DNA of 64,000 nt from CAYJPA01 sp964371945 (GTDB lineage: Bacteria > Chloroflexota > Chloroflexia > Thermomicrobiales > UBA6265): NCBI GenBank assembly GCA_964371945.1, contig CAYJPA010000006.1:25564-89563 (forward strand), read 5' to 3'. Under the pieces are notes generated by a model, which was not told the origin of the DNA, searched no databases, and worked only from the letters and a program-made list of their open reading frames with translations. Positions within the stretch are counted from its first letter, which is position 1; each line of letters begins with the position of its first letter. This document shows, piece by piece, positions 26,866 through 34,895 of this stretch. A program made the position numbers and the translations under genes.

Positions 26866-27684
26866 ATGATGCGGTGTTTTACTGTCGAGAATTGGACATG
26901 GCGGCAGGGAGGAACTACCGTGGTCTTCGCAACTTCGGTGCCGCCGACACGGTCCACGGCATATGACGGTTCACATGGAAGCGCGTCGACAATGGCAATG
27001 GCAGAACTACCAGACGATGCACTTCTGGCCCGCATTGCTCGCGGCGACGCGGAAGCGCTCGGCGTGCTCTATGACCGCTACAACCGGATGGCCATCGGAG
27101 TCGCGTATCGCGTGCTCGGAGAACGTGGCGCGTCCGAGGACACCGTACAGGAGGCGTTCTTGGCCGTGTGGCGCCGGGTCGATTCGTTCGATCCATCTCG
27201 CGGAACAGTTCGTTCCTGGTTGCTGACCATCGTGCGCAACGGCGCTGTCGATCGGCGGCGTGGACGCCATGGCCGGGCGCTGCATGATGCGACGCTCGAC
27301 GATGTCGCGTTCAGATTGGCAACCGACGGTGAGGAGACTTTCGATATCGTGGCCGCGTCCGTGGAGGCCGAGCGCGTTCGTGAGGCCCTGGACCACCTTC
27401 CGCCGGAGCAGCGCGAAGCGATCGAGCTCGCCTATTTTGGTGGACTGACCCACCAGGAGATTGCCGCGCGCACAGGGGCTCCTCTAGGCACGATCAAGGG
27501 CCGCATGCGCCTCGGACTGCACAAGCTTCGCCTGATCATCGGCGACATGATTCCTCCAGAGTCCCGGATGCCAGATCTCGCGACGGATGAGACGACGCCT
27601 CCTCGTGAACCACGCAAGCCGCGGTCATTCGCTCGCTGGGCGCGGGGCCGGCCGAAACTACGCCTCGCGCCATCAGGTAGCTAG
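26866..27684 (+). CDS. ECF-type RNA polymerase sigma factor
   Basis: Alternative sigma factor of the extracytoplasmic-function group. Region 2 is LGVLYDRYNRMAIGVAYRVL, then EDTVQEAFLAVWRRVDSFDP and SWLLTIVRNGAVDRRRGRHG; region 4 is LDHLPPEQREAIELAYFGGL, then THQEIAARTGAPLGTIKGRM. The full reading has 272 residues; an ATG at 26992 would give 230 and removes 42 residues unlike the family. The longer start has AAGGAG 11 bases upstream, so both remain possible. The Arg/Pro-rich tail after region 4 is unusual. No anti-sigma gene adjoins, so its control is not evident. Confidence 0.9.
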   Translation: MMRCFTVENWTWRQGGTTVVFATSVPPTRSTAYDGSHGSASTMAMAELPDDALLARIARGDAEALGVLYDRYNRMAIGVAYRVLGERGASEDTVQEAFLAVWRRVDSFDPSRGTVRSWLLTIVRNGAVDRRRGRHGRALHDATLDDVAFRLATDGEETFDIVAASVEAERVREALDHLPPEQREAIELAYFGGLTHQEIAARTGAPLGTIKGRMRLGLHKLRLIIGDMIPPESRMPDLATDETTPPREPRKPRSFARWARGRPKLRLAPSGS

Positions 27685-27906
27685 TTCAAGCCGCCAGGGA
27701 TGCAACCGCCGGCGAACCTAGCGCGGTTGTTCATTGTCTCTGAACTGCCTGGTCGGGACATCTGTGCGAGCAGGTAGGACCTTCATCGCATCCGAACAGC
27801 CTAAATGCGCCATTTCGGCCACCCCATTTCGGCGGTACCTTGGTCCGGGAGATCGCGTCCGGCGCGACTGAAGCCGGGCCACTCGTTTCATCAGGAGACG
27901 AACAAC

Positions 27907-28590
27907 ATGCAGGGCGAGCGCGTGCTCCTGCTGACGCAATCACCGGTGCTCCGCTCCGGCATCCAGGCAATAATCACTGGAACGCTGCCAATCCATCGGG
28001 TTTTCGAAGCTCACAACGCGCTCGAGGGGCTGGCCGTGGTGTCTGCGTCTGATCCGACGCTGATCATCATCCAGGATTCATTACCGGGGGTGACTGGATT
28101 CGTCGCAGCCCGCATGATGCGGGAATTCGAACCGGACGCGAAAATCCTCATCCTGAGCGACCGCCTGCGCCATGACGATCACGTTTTTGCCCGGCGTCTT
28201 GGCGCCGATGCCCTGGTCCCGGCATCGATCGACCCGCCGGGTTTCGTCGAAACCATACGAGCGGTGCTCAAAGGCGAGAATCCTCAGGACGATCTGCTCG
28301 TCAACGCTCCACTCGATGCACGGTTGAACGACATAGAGCGACTCTCGGCGCGCGAACTGGCTGTGCTGGATGGACTTGTGCGTTCGGTACCACCGCATGA
28401 GATCGCGACGACCCTCTTCGTGCCCGAGCAGACCGTGAAATCGACGATTTCGTCGTTGACGTCCAAGCTTGGCGCTTCGGACCAGACGACAGCGATCGTT
28501 TCGGCGATCCGCACTGGGATTGTCGACCTCAGCGGTCATTTACCAGCGCATGAGCCAGTTTGCGAACCTGCAAACGCAACGGCTGCCTGA
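27907..28590 (+). CDS. LuxR-type regulator with degenerate receiver domain
   Basis: 227 residues from the ATG at 27907 (GGAG nine bases upstream). The receiver-like part begins ERVLLLTQSPVLRSGIQAII, where response regulators have an acidic pair after the first strand; here it is Thr-Gln. The usual phospho-acceptor position keeps Asp (LIIIQDSLPGVTG), Thr is replaced by Ser (ILILSDR), and the conserved Lys is missing (GADALVPASIDP). The LuxR helix-turn-helix is LSARELAVLDGLVRSVPPHE, then IATTLFVPEQTVKSTISSLT and SKLGA. I infer a phosphorylation-independent regulator. No kinase gene is adjacent. Confidence 0.86.
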   Translation: MQGERVLLLTQSPVLRSGIQAIITGTLPIHRVFEAHNALEGLAVVSASDPTLIIIQDSLPGVTGFVAARMMREFEPDAKILILSDRLRHDDHVFARRLGADALVPASIDPPGFVETIRAVLKGENPQDDLLVNAPLDARLNDIERLSARELAVLDGLVRSVPPHEIATTLFVPEQTVKSTISSLTSKLGASDQTTAIVSAIRTGIVDLSGHLPAHEPVCEPANATAA

Positions 28591-28594
28591 CCGT

Positions 28595-29806
28595 CTACTC
28601 CAGCGAGACGATCTTGTAAATCCCGCCGTTGAGGTCAATCGCATAGAGCTCACCGGCTTTGTCTTCGCCGAATGAGCTGATGTTCAACCCGGTCTCCCGC
28701 GGTTCGGATGCAATCCACGACCCGGATTCGTCCATGCCCACTCCCCAGAGCAGCCCGGAGCAGTAATCGGCGAGTATGTAGATCCCTGCCAGACCAGGAA
28801 CCTCGCTCCCGCGATAGACATAGCCACCGGTCACGGAGCAGCCGAAGTCGTGACTGTATTCGAACATCGGCAGCTCATACCTCGAGGAATCGCAATCGTC
28901 GACCGCGTAACAGGACGAGCCTTCCATCGGATTCCAGCCGAAGTTCCGGCTCTCGCCACCGCTGGGGTAAAGGCTGACCTCTTCGTACGCGCTCTGCCCG
29001 ACATCGCCGATATAGAGATCTCCGTTCGATCGGTCGAAACTGAAGCGCCACGGATTGCGGAGTCCGTAAAGCCAGATTTCAGGTGCTCCGCCGTTACCGT
29101 CCGCGAACGGATTGTCCTCGGGGATGCCATAGGGCCGGTCCTCGGAGGTGGAATCGATGTCGATCCGGAGGATTGACCCCAGGAGCGTTTCGGGGTTCTG
29201 TCCGTTGCCATCCGGGTCCCCTTGACTGCCACCGTCACCCAATCCGATGTAGAGATAGCCATCATTTGGGCCGAAGAGCAAGTACCCGCCATTGTGATTG
29301 GGAAATGGCTGATCGACCTGCAGGATCGTCTCAGCAGTACCCGGATCGGCGACATTCGGGTCGGCCTCCGAGACCTGCCAACGCTCAACTTGCGTGTCGC
29401 CACCGGTATCGGTGTAGTCGATGAAAAAGGTCCGATTCTCGGAAAACGAGGGATGAAGCGCAATGCTCAAGAGACCCTGCTCGTTGCCAAAACTGACTTG
29501 ATCCGAGATGTCGAAGAATGGATCCGGAAGCGTTTCACCATTCTGGTGAATCCGCACAATGCCGCCCTGTTCGACCACAAACATGCGCCCGCTTCCATCG
29601 CCTGCATCCAGGAATTGAACTGGACGGCCAAATCCGTCCGCGACGAGTTTGAAACCGACGCTAAATGATGCGGGGTCGAATGGCTCAACATCCTGCCCAA
29701 TCGCGGTTCGCTGGAACGACAACGAGCTGCCGGTGGCAATGGCAAGCGCCGCGATCGCAAGGAATATTCTTCGCGATGAGCGGAAGTGATGATTCGACAG
29801 TTTCAC
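28595..29806 (-). CDS. Secreted PQQ-dependent sugar dehydrogenase (soluble GDH family)
   Basis: 403 residues from the GTG at 29806, chosen because GGAGG lies eight bases upstream and a Sec signal follows at once (RRIFLAIAALAIATGSSLSF, cleaved near IGQDVE). The mature protein is a six-bladed propeller of the GSDH family: FVVEQGGIVRIHQNGE, NEQGLLSIALHPSFSENRTF, then NHNGGYLLFGPNDGYLYIGL with the conserved GDGGSQGDP, GLRNPWRFSFDR, and GDVGQSAYEEV. His, Arg and Asp residues expected for PQQ and calcium are present. It oxidises sugars outside the membrane. A related but looser propeller lies at 21 kb. Confidence 0.9.
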   Translation of the reverse strand: MKLSNHHFRSSRRIFLAIAALAIATGSSLSFQRTAIGQDVEPFDPASFSVGFKLVADGFGRPVQFLDAGDGSGRMFVVEQGGIVRIHQNGETLPDPFFDISDQVSFGNEQGLLSIALHPSFSENRTFFIDYTDTGGDTQVERWQVSEADPNVADPGTAETILQVDQPFPNHNGGYLLFGPNDGYLYIGLGDGGSQGDPDGNGQNPETLLGSILRIDIDSTSEDRPYGIPEDNPFADGNGGAPEIWLYGLRNPWRFSFDRSNGDLYIGDVGQSAYEEVSLYPSGGESRNFGWNPMEGSSCYAVDDCDSSRYELPMFEYSHDFGCSVTGGYVYRGSEVPGLAGIYILADYCSGLLWGVGMDESGSWIASEPRETGLNISSFGEDKAGELYAIDLNGGIYKIVSLE

Positions 29807-30111
29807 CCTAAGGTCCTCCTCCGTGTGCATTCCGGTAGGTTGGGAACAAGCATGATGGTAAAGTACAACCCGTGAGCGGGAATTTGATCGATCGAAGCGT
29901 TCGCTTGAAGTTGTCCCGTTCGACGATGACTTGATTGTGAAGAGTCTGCCGTTTTCGTGCCAACGCTCGACTCTCCCAGCGGGTAGCAAAGCCGGCCTAG
30001 GTTTCAGAGAACCAGTGCGAGCGAGCGGCGCGTACACTTGCTGAATGCGTGCATCGACGGAGTGGGCCGCGGGCCGTCGCTCCGCCGCTTTTTTGTTGGA
30101 AGGAATCTCGA
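29807..30111. other. Divergent intergenic region, sugar dehydrogenase / lepB
   Basis: About 305 bases that should carry both promoters. Apart from the ribosome site of each gene I see no confident promoter, repeat or RNA element. Confidence 0.4.
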
Positions 30112-30765
30112 ATGGAAGTCGCGCCGCCAGAGCAACCGGTCAAGAAGTCATCATCGGTCGCTCGCGGAATCTCCGAGCTGACTCGCACGTTGTTGCTTGC
30201 CGCGATCGTATTCGTCGGTGCCCGTACCATGGTGTTGCCGTACGAGGTCGAAGGCGCAAGCATGACGCCGAATCTGCATGATCGCGAGCGCGTGCTTGTC
30301 AATCGTACGGTCTACTTCCATTTCGATTTGAACAAGATTGTCAATCTTGTTCCCGGCGTCGATCGCGAGGGCACGAACGAGTTCTATCCGTTCCATTCGC
30401 CTGAGCGAGGAGATGTGGTGGTGCTGAATCCGCCGCTTCCCTCATCACAGCCATACATCAAGCGGGTGATCGGATTGCCCGGCGACACAATCGAGTTCAG
30501 GGATGGGTACGTCTACATCAACGGCGAGCGGTTGAACGAGCCGTATATCGATGGCGCGGTCACCGAGTGCAACAGCGGACCGTTTTGCTCAGTCGACAAG
30601 ATCCCGGATGGTCATGTCTATGTGCTGGGTGACAATCGCGACAATAGCTCGGATTCTCGATCCTTTGGTTATGTCAAGATCGAAGATCTTGTCGGCAAAG
30701 CCTGGTTCACGAACTGGCCGCTGACCGATATCGGCCTTGTACCGCATTACGATTACCCGGAGTAG
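30112..30765 (+). CDS. lepB: Signal peptidase I
   Basis: Membrane protease that removes Sec and Tat signal peptides, 217 residues. The ATG at 30112 follows GGAAGGA by seven bases. One N-terminal membrane segment (about residues 22-42) precedes the catalytic domain: EGASMTPNLHDRERVLVNRT with the nucleophile Ser, PYIKRVIGLPGDTIEFRDG with the general-base Lys, and YVLGDNRDNSSDSRSFGYV. All S26 family boxes are intact. The gene ends at a strong terminator. It is unlinked to the other genes functionally, but the window has many exported substrates. Confidence 0.95.
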   Translation: MEVAPPEQPVKKSSSVARGISELTRTLLLAAIVFVGARTMVLPYEVEGASMTPNLHDRERVLVNRTVYFHFDLNKIVNLVPGVDREGTNEFYPFHSPERGDVVVLNPPLPSSQPYIKRVIGLPGDTIEFRDGYVYINGERLNEPYIDGAVTECNSGPFCSVDKIPDGHVYVLGDNRDNSSDSRSFGYVKIEDLVGKAWFTNWPLTDIGLVPHYDYPE

Positions 30766-30782
30766 AAATCAAGAGCAATCAA

Positions 30783-30825
30783 CAAAAGGCACGGGCGCCA
30801 GACATTGGCGCCCGTGCCTTTTGTT
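30783..30825. terminator. Strong bidirectional terminator
   Basis: CAAAAGGCACGGGCGCCA (30783-30800) and its exact complement TGGCGCCCGTGCCTTTTG (30806-30823) form an 18-bp stem with a five-base loop, A-rich before and T-rich after. It lies between the convergent lepB and SDR genes and ends both transcripts. Confidence 0.93.
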
Positions 30826-30835
30826 CGCAAGTTCC

Positions 30836-31603
30836 CTAAATGGCAGTCCAACCGCCGTCGACCGCGAGGGCATGGCCGTGAACCATGGCGGCGCCGGGTC
30901 CCGCTAGGAATACGACGGCGGCGGCGATCTCCTCCGGGGTAGCGAGCCGGCCAAGCAGCGTGCGTTTCATCACGTCCGCCGTGAACTCCGGTTGCGACTC
31001 GAACATTGGGCGCGTCAGCGGGGTGTCCACGAACGTCGGGCAGACCGCATTCACCCGGATGTTGTGCTCCGCCCACTCAACTGCCAGGACACGCGTCAGG
31101 TTCACAACCGCGGCCTTGCTCGAGCAGTAGGCCGCGCGCTGAAAGTATCCGATCAATCCCATCACGCTCGACATGTTGATGATCGAGCCGCCCGCTGGAG
31201 TCTGTTCCCGCATGACTCGACCGACCGCCTGAGCCACGAAAAAGACGCCCTTGAGATTGACATCGATCACCGCGTCCCAATCCGCTTCGGTGACATCGAA
31301 CGCGAACCGGCGAACATTGACACCCGCGTTGTTCACAAGGATGTCGATTCGACCACGGATCGCCGCGGCATCGGCGACGCATTGGGTGATTTGCCCAAGA
31401 TTGCGGACATCAAGCGGGAGCGCATGCGCACTTCCGCCTGCAGTTTGGACATCCTCTACAGTTGCCCGCGCAAGTTCGATGCGGTCAGGCAGCTCGGTGA
31501 CCGCGAGCGTTGCGCCTTCTGCTGCAAGCGCCAGCGCGCAGGCCCTGCCGATGCCCGAGCCGGCCCCCGTCACAAGTGCGGTTTTTCCGATCAACTGACC
31601 CAT
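30836..31603 (-). CDS. Short-chain dehydrogenase/reductase
   Basis: NAD(P)-dependent classical SDR, 255 residues from the ATG at 31603. Cofactor motif TGAGSGIGRACALALAAEG, DVRN, NNAGV, catalytic Ser in NMSSVMGLIG and YCSSK for Tyr and Lys; it ends VHGHALAVDGGWTAI, usual for the family. The Asp-less turn after the second strand (TELPDR) leaves NAD versus NADP open. It is divergent from the sugar ABC operon, with a LacI-type operator 48 bases upstream of its start, which suggests a role in catabolism of the sugar imported by that operon. Confidence 0.92.
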   Translation of the reverse strand: MGQLIGKTALVTGAGSGIGRACALALAAEGATLAVTELPDRIELARATVEDVQTAGGSAHALPLDVRNLGQITQCVADAAAIRGRIDILVNNAGVNVRRFAFDVTEADWDAVIDVNLKGVFFVAQAVGRVMREQTPAGGSIINMSSVMGLIGYFQRAAYCSSKAAVVNLTRVLAVEWAEHNIRVNAVCPTFVDTPLTRPMFESQPEFTADVMKRTLLGRLATPEEIAAAVVFLAGPGAAMVHGHALAVDGGWTAI

Positions 31604-31650
31604 GAATGGCCACCCAACTTGCAATACATGCCGAAATCTGATTGGATTTC

Positions 31651-31664
31651 TGCAAACGTTTACC
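31651..31664. promoter_or_regulatory. LacI-family-type operator
   Basis: TGCAAACGTTTACC has the central AAACGTTT of LacI/GalR/RbsR operators (pattern TGnAAnCGnTTnCA). It lies 48 bases before the SDR start and about 380 before the sugar-binding protein, so it suits repression of the SDR promoter. The palindrome CCGAATTCGG (31663-31672) overlaps its right edge. No LacI-family gene is in the window. Confidence 0.6.
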
Positions 31665-31688
31665 GAATTCGGATTTGCCGAGCGCAAA

Positions 31689-31713
31689 AGCATGCCAGCG
31701 GCAGCGGCATGCT
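31689..31713. repeat. Inverted repeat with nine-base centre
   Basis: AGCATGCC (31689-31696) and GGCATGCT (31706-31713) are exact complements around AGCGGCAGC. It could be a hairpin or a second operator in the divergent control region. Confidence 0.5.
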
Positions 31714-31865
31714 ACCATCGGCAGCCGGGCATTGTGGCGATCTGTGTGCTCTTTGACCAGTTGACCGCCCCGGCGGCGTATGTTACCGTCCGAAAAGTCA
31801 GCAACCATGTCGCACAAATTTTTGGTCAATTCATGCCGTGTTTTCGGCAATTGCGCGGGAATTGC

Positions 31866-31882
31866 TCGTCTGAATCAGACGA
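31866..31882. promoter_or_regulatory. Perfect 17-base palindrome, candidate operator
   Basis: TCGTCTGA-A-TCAGACGA is an exact inverted repeat about one helical turn and a half wide, 165 bases before the sugar-binding-protein start. Its shape suits a dimeric regulator such as a GntR- or TetR-family protein. Confidence 0.5.
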
Positions 31883-32046
31883 CCGTCTAGCGCACTCCGG
31901 TACGCCCACCACGAGCGGTGATGGCGTGCCGTTTTTGTCACTGGCCGTACCGCGCCGCCCAGACAGCGGGCTCAGCGCGACGAGCACCAACTGCCGGCGC
32001 GACGGGCGCCGGCGACGGACATTGAGGTCCTGACAGGAGGAGAACC

Positions 32047-33177
32047 GTGCAGAAGCTCAACCGGCGATTGACGATTTCCGAGAAGCTCGGAAAGGGGCTC
32101 AATCGAAAGGAAGTCAGTGAGCTTACCAGCAGCATTACGCGGCGTGGGTTCGTCGGCGGCGGAATGGGTCTTGCCGGGCTTGCGGTTGCGGCAGGATTCC
32201 GCCCAGGCATGACCTCGGCGGCGGCACTCAACAATCTCGGCATTCTGCCGGACGATCTTCCGGCCGCGACGATGAAGGCGGCAACCGTTGAAGTCGGCGC
32301 GGCTTCGACATGGGTCTCCCACGGAATCGAGACTTCGGTTTTCTTCGGCAAGCTGCTTGGCGTCGACGTGCAATCGTACGATGGTCAGTTCTCCCCGGAG
32401 AATCAGCTTCAAGCGCTGCAAACGATCTCCTCCGAAACGTGGGATTGGGTTCAACTGCACCCGGCGGCAAGCGACGCGCTCAAGGACGGAACGGATGCCA
32501 TTATTGCGAACGGCACGCCGCTCATCGTGATGGACACCCGTGTAATCCAGGATCCGGCCGCGTTTGCCGAGTACGGCCATCTCACATACCTCGAGCCGGA
32601 CAACATCTACATGGGCTCTACTGTTGCCACCGAGCTCTTCAAGGCGATCGGCGGGGAAGGCGAGGTCATCCACACCCAGGGTCAGCTCGGCCACACTGGC
32701 GCACAGGGCCGCGCGGCAGGCTTTAATGCTGTCCTCGCGAACTACCCGAACATCAAGGTCGTCGATGAGCAACCAGGCAACTGGCAGGTTGAAACGGTGG
32801 CCAGCCTTTGGCAGGACCTGCTGCAGCGCTTCCCGAACGTCAAAGGTGGATTCTTCCACAGCGATGACATGGCGCTCGCGGCCCGCTCGGTGGTCGAGGC
32901 CGCCGGTATGCAGGATCAGGTCAAGATCGTCGGCGTCGACGGTCTGCGAAACGTCTGCGAGGCCATTCTGGCGGACAAGATGACCGCATCGGTCATCAAT
33001 CCATCAGGACGCATCCACGGCGGTGCTGTTTGGGCCGGATACCTCCACGTTTCCGGCACAGATATGTACAAGAAGGACTACGGCGATTTCCCGAAGTTCA
33101 TCCGCACAGACGGTGGACCGATCACCAAAGACAACGCGGCAGGCTACATCTGGCTGGGTGACAACCTACAGTACTAG
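32047..33177 (+). CDS. Tat-exported sugar-binding protein (RbsB-like, periplasmic binding protein type 1)
   Basis: Receptor of a monosaccharide-class ABC importer, 376 residues, GTG start after AGGAGG. A long N-terminus (about 30 residues) precedes the Tat motif ITRRGFVGGGMGLAGLAV, and the mature part starts near ALNNLG. Family 1 periplasmic-fold blocks: GTPLIVMDTRVIQDP, GGEGEVIHTQGQLGHTGAQG, then GRAAGFNAVLANYPNIKVVD, VKGGFFHSDDMALAA and VKIVGVDGLRNV. It heads the operon with ATPase and permease. The ligand is probably a pentose, a tetrose-derived compound or a sugar acid, judged only from the catabolic neighbours. Confidence 0.92.
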   Translation: MQKLNRRLTISEKLGKGLNRKEVSELTSSITRRGFVGGGMGLAGLAVAAGFRPGMTSAAALNNLGILPDDLPAATMKAATVEVGAASTWVSHGIETSVFFGKLLGVDVQSYDGQFSPENQLQALQTISSETWDWVQLHPAASDALKDGTDAIIANGTPLIVMDTRVIQDPAAFAEYGHLTYLEPDNIYMGSTVATELFKAIGGEGEVIHTQGQLGHTGAQGRAAGFNAVLANYPNIKVVDEQPGNWQVETVASLWQDLLQRFPNVKGGFFHSDDMALAARSVVEAAGMQDQVKIVGVDGLRNVCEAILADKMTASVINPSGRIHGGAVWAGYLHVSGTDMYKKDYGDFPKFIRTDGGPITKDNAAGYIWLGDNLQY

Positions 33178-33214
33178 CGCCGATTCTTAGGATTGGGGGT
33201 CAATGGTTAGAACT

Positions 33215-33240
33215 GCACAGCCGGTGGCTGAGGGCTGTGC
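33215..33240 (+). promoter_or_regulatory. Hairpin between binding-protein and ATPase genes
   Basis: GCACAGCC (33215-33222) and GGCTGTGC (33233-33240) form a perfect 8-bp stem with a ten-base loop and no T run. In binding-protein operons such hairpins protect the 5' message and allow more receptor than ATPase to be made; I infer that role here. Confidence 0.6.
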
Positions 33241-33261
33241 GTTGAAAAGGGTCGCCGCGTT

Positions 33262-34839
33262 ATGGAAGATCGTGGTTCAGAAACACTGCTCGTTCAATCT
33301 CCGACCGGCGACCCTGCAGATGACTCTCAACTCCCCTCGACAGCGCCACTCGAGCCGATCCTCGCCTTGCGCGAGGTGACCAAGCGGTTCGGTGGCGCTG
33401 TCGCGCTTAGTGGGGTCGACTTCGATCTCTTGCCGGGCGAAATCCACGGTCTGCTCGGCGAGAACGGCGCTGGCAAGAGCACCTTGATGAAGATTTTGAG
33501 CGGAGTGCACTCGCCGGATGACGGCGAGATCATCATCCGCGGGCAATCCGTGAAGTTTCGATCGCCGTCAGATGCGCAGTCACACCGGATTGGCATGATC
33601 TACCAAGAGCTCAGCATGATGCCGACGTTGACCGTGGCTGAGAATGTCTTCCTCGGCCGTCAGCCAGTGAACCGGCTTGGACTGGTCGACTGGAAGCGGA
33701 TGAATGCAGAGGCCGGTGCGCAGTTGCACGAGTTGGGCATCGACATCGATGTGGGGGATCGTCTCGGCGCGCACTCGCTCGGCACGCAACAGCTCATCGA
33801 GATCGCGAGAATCGTCTTTTCCGGCGCGGAGATCATCATCCTCGACGAACCGACTTCGGCGCTCTCTGTTCCGGAGGCCGAGCGGTTGTTCGAACTTATG
33901 CGGGGCCTGCGGGCACGCGGCAAGAGTCTTGTCTTCATTTCCCACTTCCTCGAAGACGTGCTGGCAGTTGCGGATCGCGTCACGATTCTCAAGAACTCCC
34001 GAAGGATCGACACCCTTGTCAACAGCGAATTGACAAAGCACCGGCTGATCGAGCTCATGATTGGCTCGGATGCGACCGCTCTAGCGGAGGGATATGAACG
34101 GGGAGTCACACTTCCGGCGCCGTCCACCGCGGCACCTGTGCTCGAGCTCAGGGGTCTTTCAGCGGGCCGAGCATATTCCGGCATATCGCTTCATGTTTGT
34201 CCGGGGGAGATCGTCGGCATGTTCGGTTTTCTTGGAGCCGGCATGACCGAAGTCGCTCGGACGCTATTCGGCCAGCTCAAGCCGCAACAAGGCTCAATCG
34301 TTCTAGACGGACAGGAGATCGCACCCAAGTCTCCCACCGAAGCAAAGCGACTGGGCATCGCGTACCTGACCGAAAACCGCCGGACGACGATCTTTCCCCG
34401 GCACGAAGTCTACAAAAACATCACGCTCGCCCACCTCAATCATTTGGTCAAACCATTGTTCCGCCACACGGACGAGGTGAATGTCGCCGAGCGGCTTGTG
34501 AAACGTACCGGTGTGCGGCCGGCAAACGCAAAGATGCGGGCCGGCCATCTGAGCGGTGGCAATCAGCAGAAGGTCGTGCTCGCAAAATGGCTGACGAAGC
34601 AACCGAAGTTGTTGATCTTGAATGAGCCGACACGGGGGATGGATGTCGGGGCGAAGCGCGAGGTGCTTGACCTGATCAAAGTGCTCAAATCGGAAGGAGT
34701 CGCGATTCTGTTGCTCTCGACTGAACCCGAGACAGTAGTCGCTGAGTCAGATCGCATCCTGGTGATGTCCAAAGGTCGAATTACGAAAGAGTTCGCTGGC
34801 GTCCGAGTCAGTAAAGACGCATTGATGGAATTCGCGTAG
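33262..34839 (+). CDS. Sugar ABC transporter ATPase, double-domain (RbsA/MglA type)
   Basis: Energy subunit with two fused nucleotide-binding domains, 525 residues. First domain: LLGENGAGKSTLMKILSG (Walker A), SLGTQQLIEIARIVFSGAEI (signature region, with LGTQQ instead of SGGQQ) and IIILDEPTSALS (Walker B). Second domain: GFLGAGMTEVARTLFG as the degenerate Walker A, LSGGNQQKVVLAKWL signature and LLILNEPTRGMDVGAK, with Asn in place of the Asp before Glu. This one-good/one-degenerate layout is normal for the family. Spacing to the permease is 56 bases. Confidence 0.94.
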   Translation: MEDRGSETLLVQSPTGDPADDSQLPSTAPLEPILALREVTKRFGGAVALSGVDFDLLPGEIHGLLGENGAGKSTLMKILSGVHSPDDGEIIIRGQSVKFRSPSDAQSHRIGMIYQELSMMPTLTVAENVFLGRQPVNRLGLVDWKRMNAEAGAQLHELGIDIDVGDRLGAHSLGTQQLIEIARIVFSGAEIIILDEPTSALSVPEAERLFELMRGLRARGKSLVFISHFLEDVLAVADRVTILKNSRRIDTLVNSELTKHRLIELMIGSDATALAEGYERGVTLPAPSTAAPVLELRGLSAGRAYSGISLHVCPGEIVGMFGFLGAGMTEVARTLFGQLKPQQGSIVLDGQEIAPKSPTEAKRLGIAYLTENRRTTIFPRHEVYKNITLAHLNHLVKPLFRHTDEVNVAERLVKRTGVRPANAKMRAGHLSGGNQQKVVLAKWLTKQPKLLILNEPTRGMDVGAKREVLDLIKVLKSEGVAILLLSTEPETVVAESDRILVMSKGRITKEFAGVRVSKDALMEFA

Positions 34840-34895
34840 CGATTTTCTCTGGACGGAGGGGACGACGTGCACATGGAAGGGGTCGGTGGTTCTCG

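Larger units (their letters stand above)
31604..32046. other. Long divergent control region of the sugar catabolic block (443 bases)
   Basis: No believable gene lies here. It contains several palindromes, listed separately: a LacI-type site, an overlapping CCGAATTCGG, a nine-base-loop hairpin and a 17-base perfect inverted repeat. Their density suggests control by more than one regulator. The AGGAGG of the binding-protein gene is at its right end. Confidence 0.55.

Noticed and set aside
31602..32033. 143-codon frame in the divergent control region
   Set aside because: No ribosome site, odd composition, and it runs through several palindromes that look regulatory.
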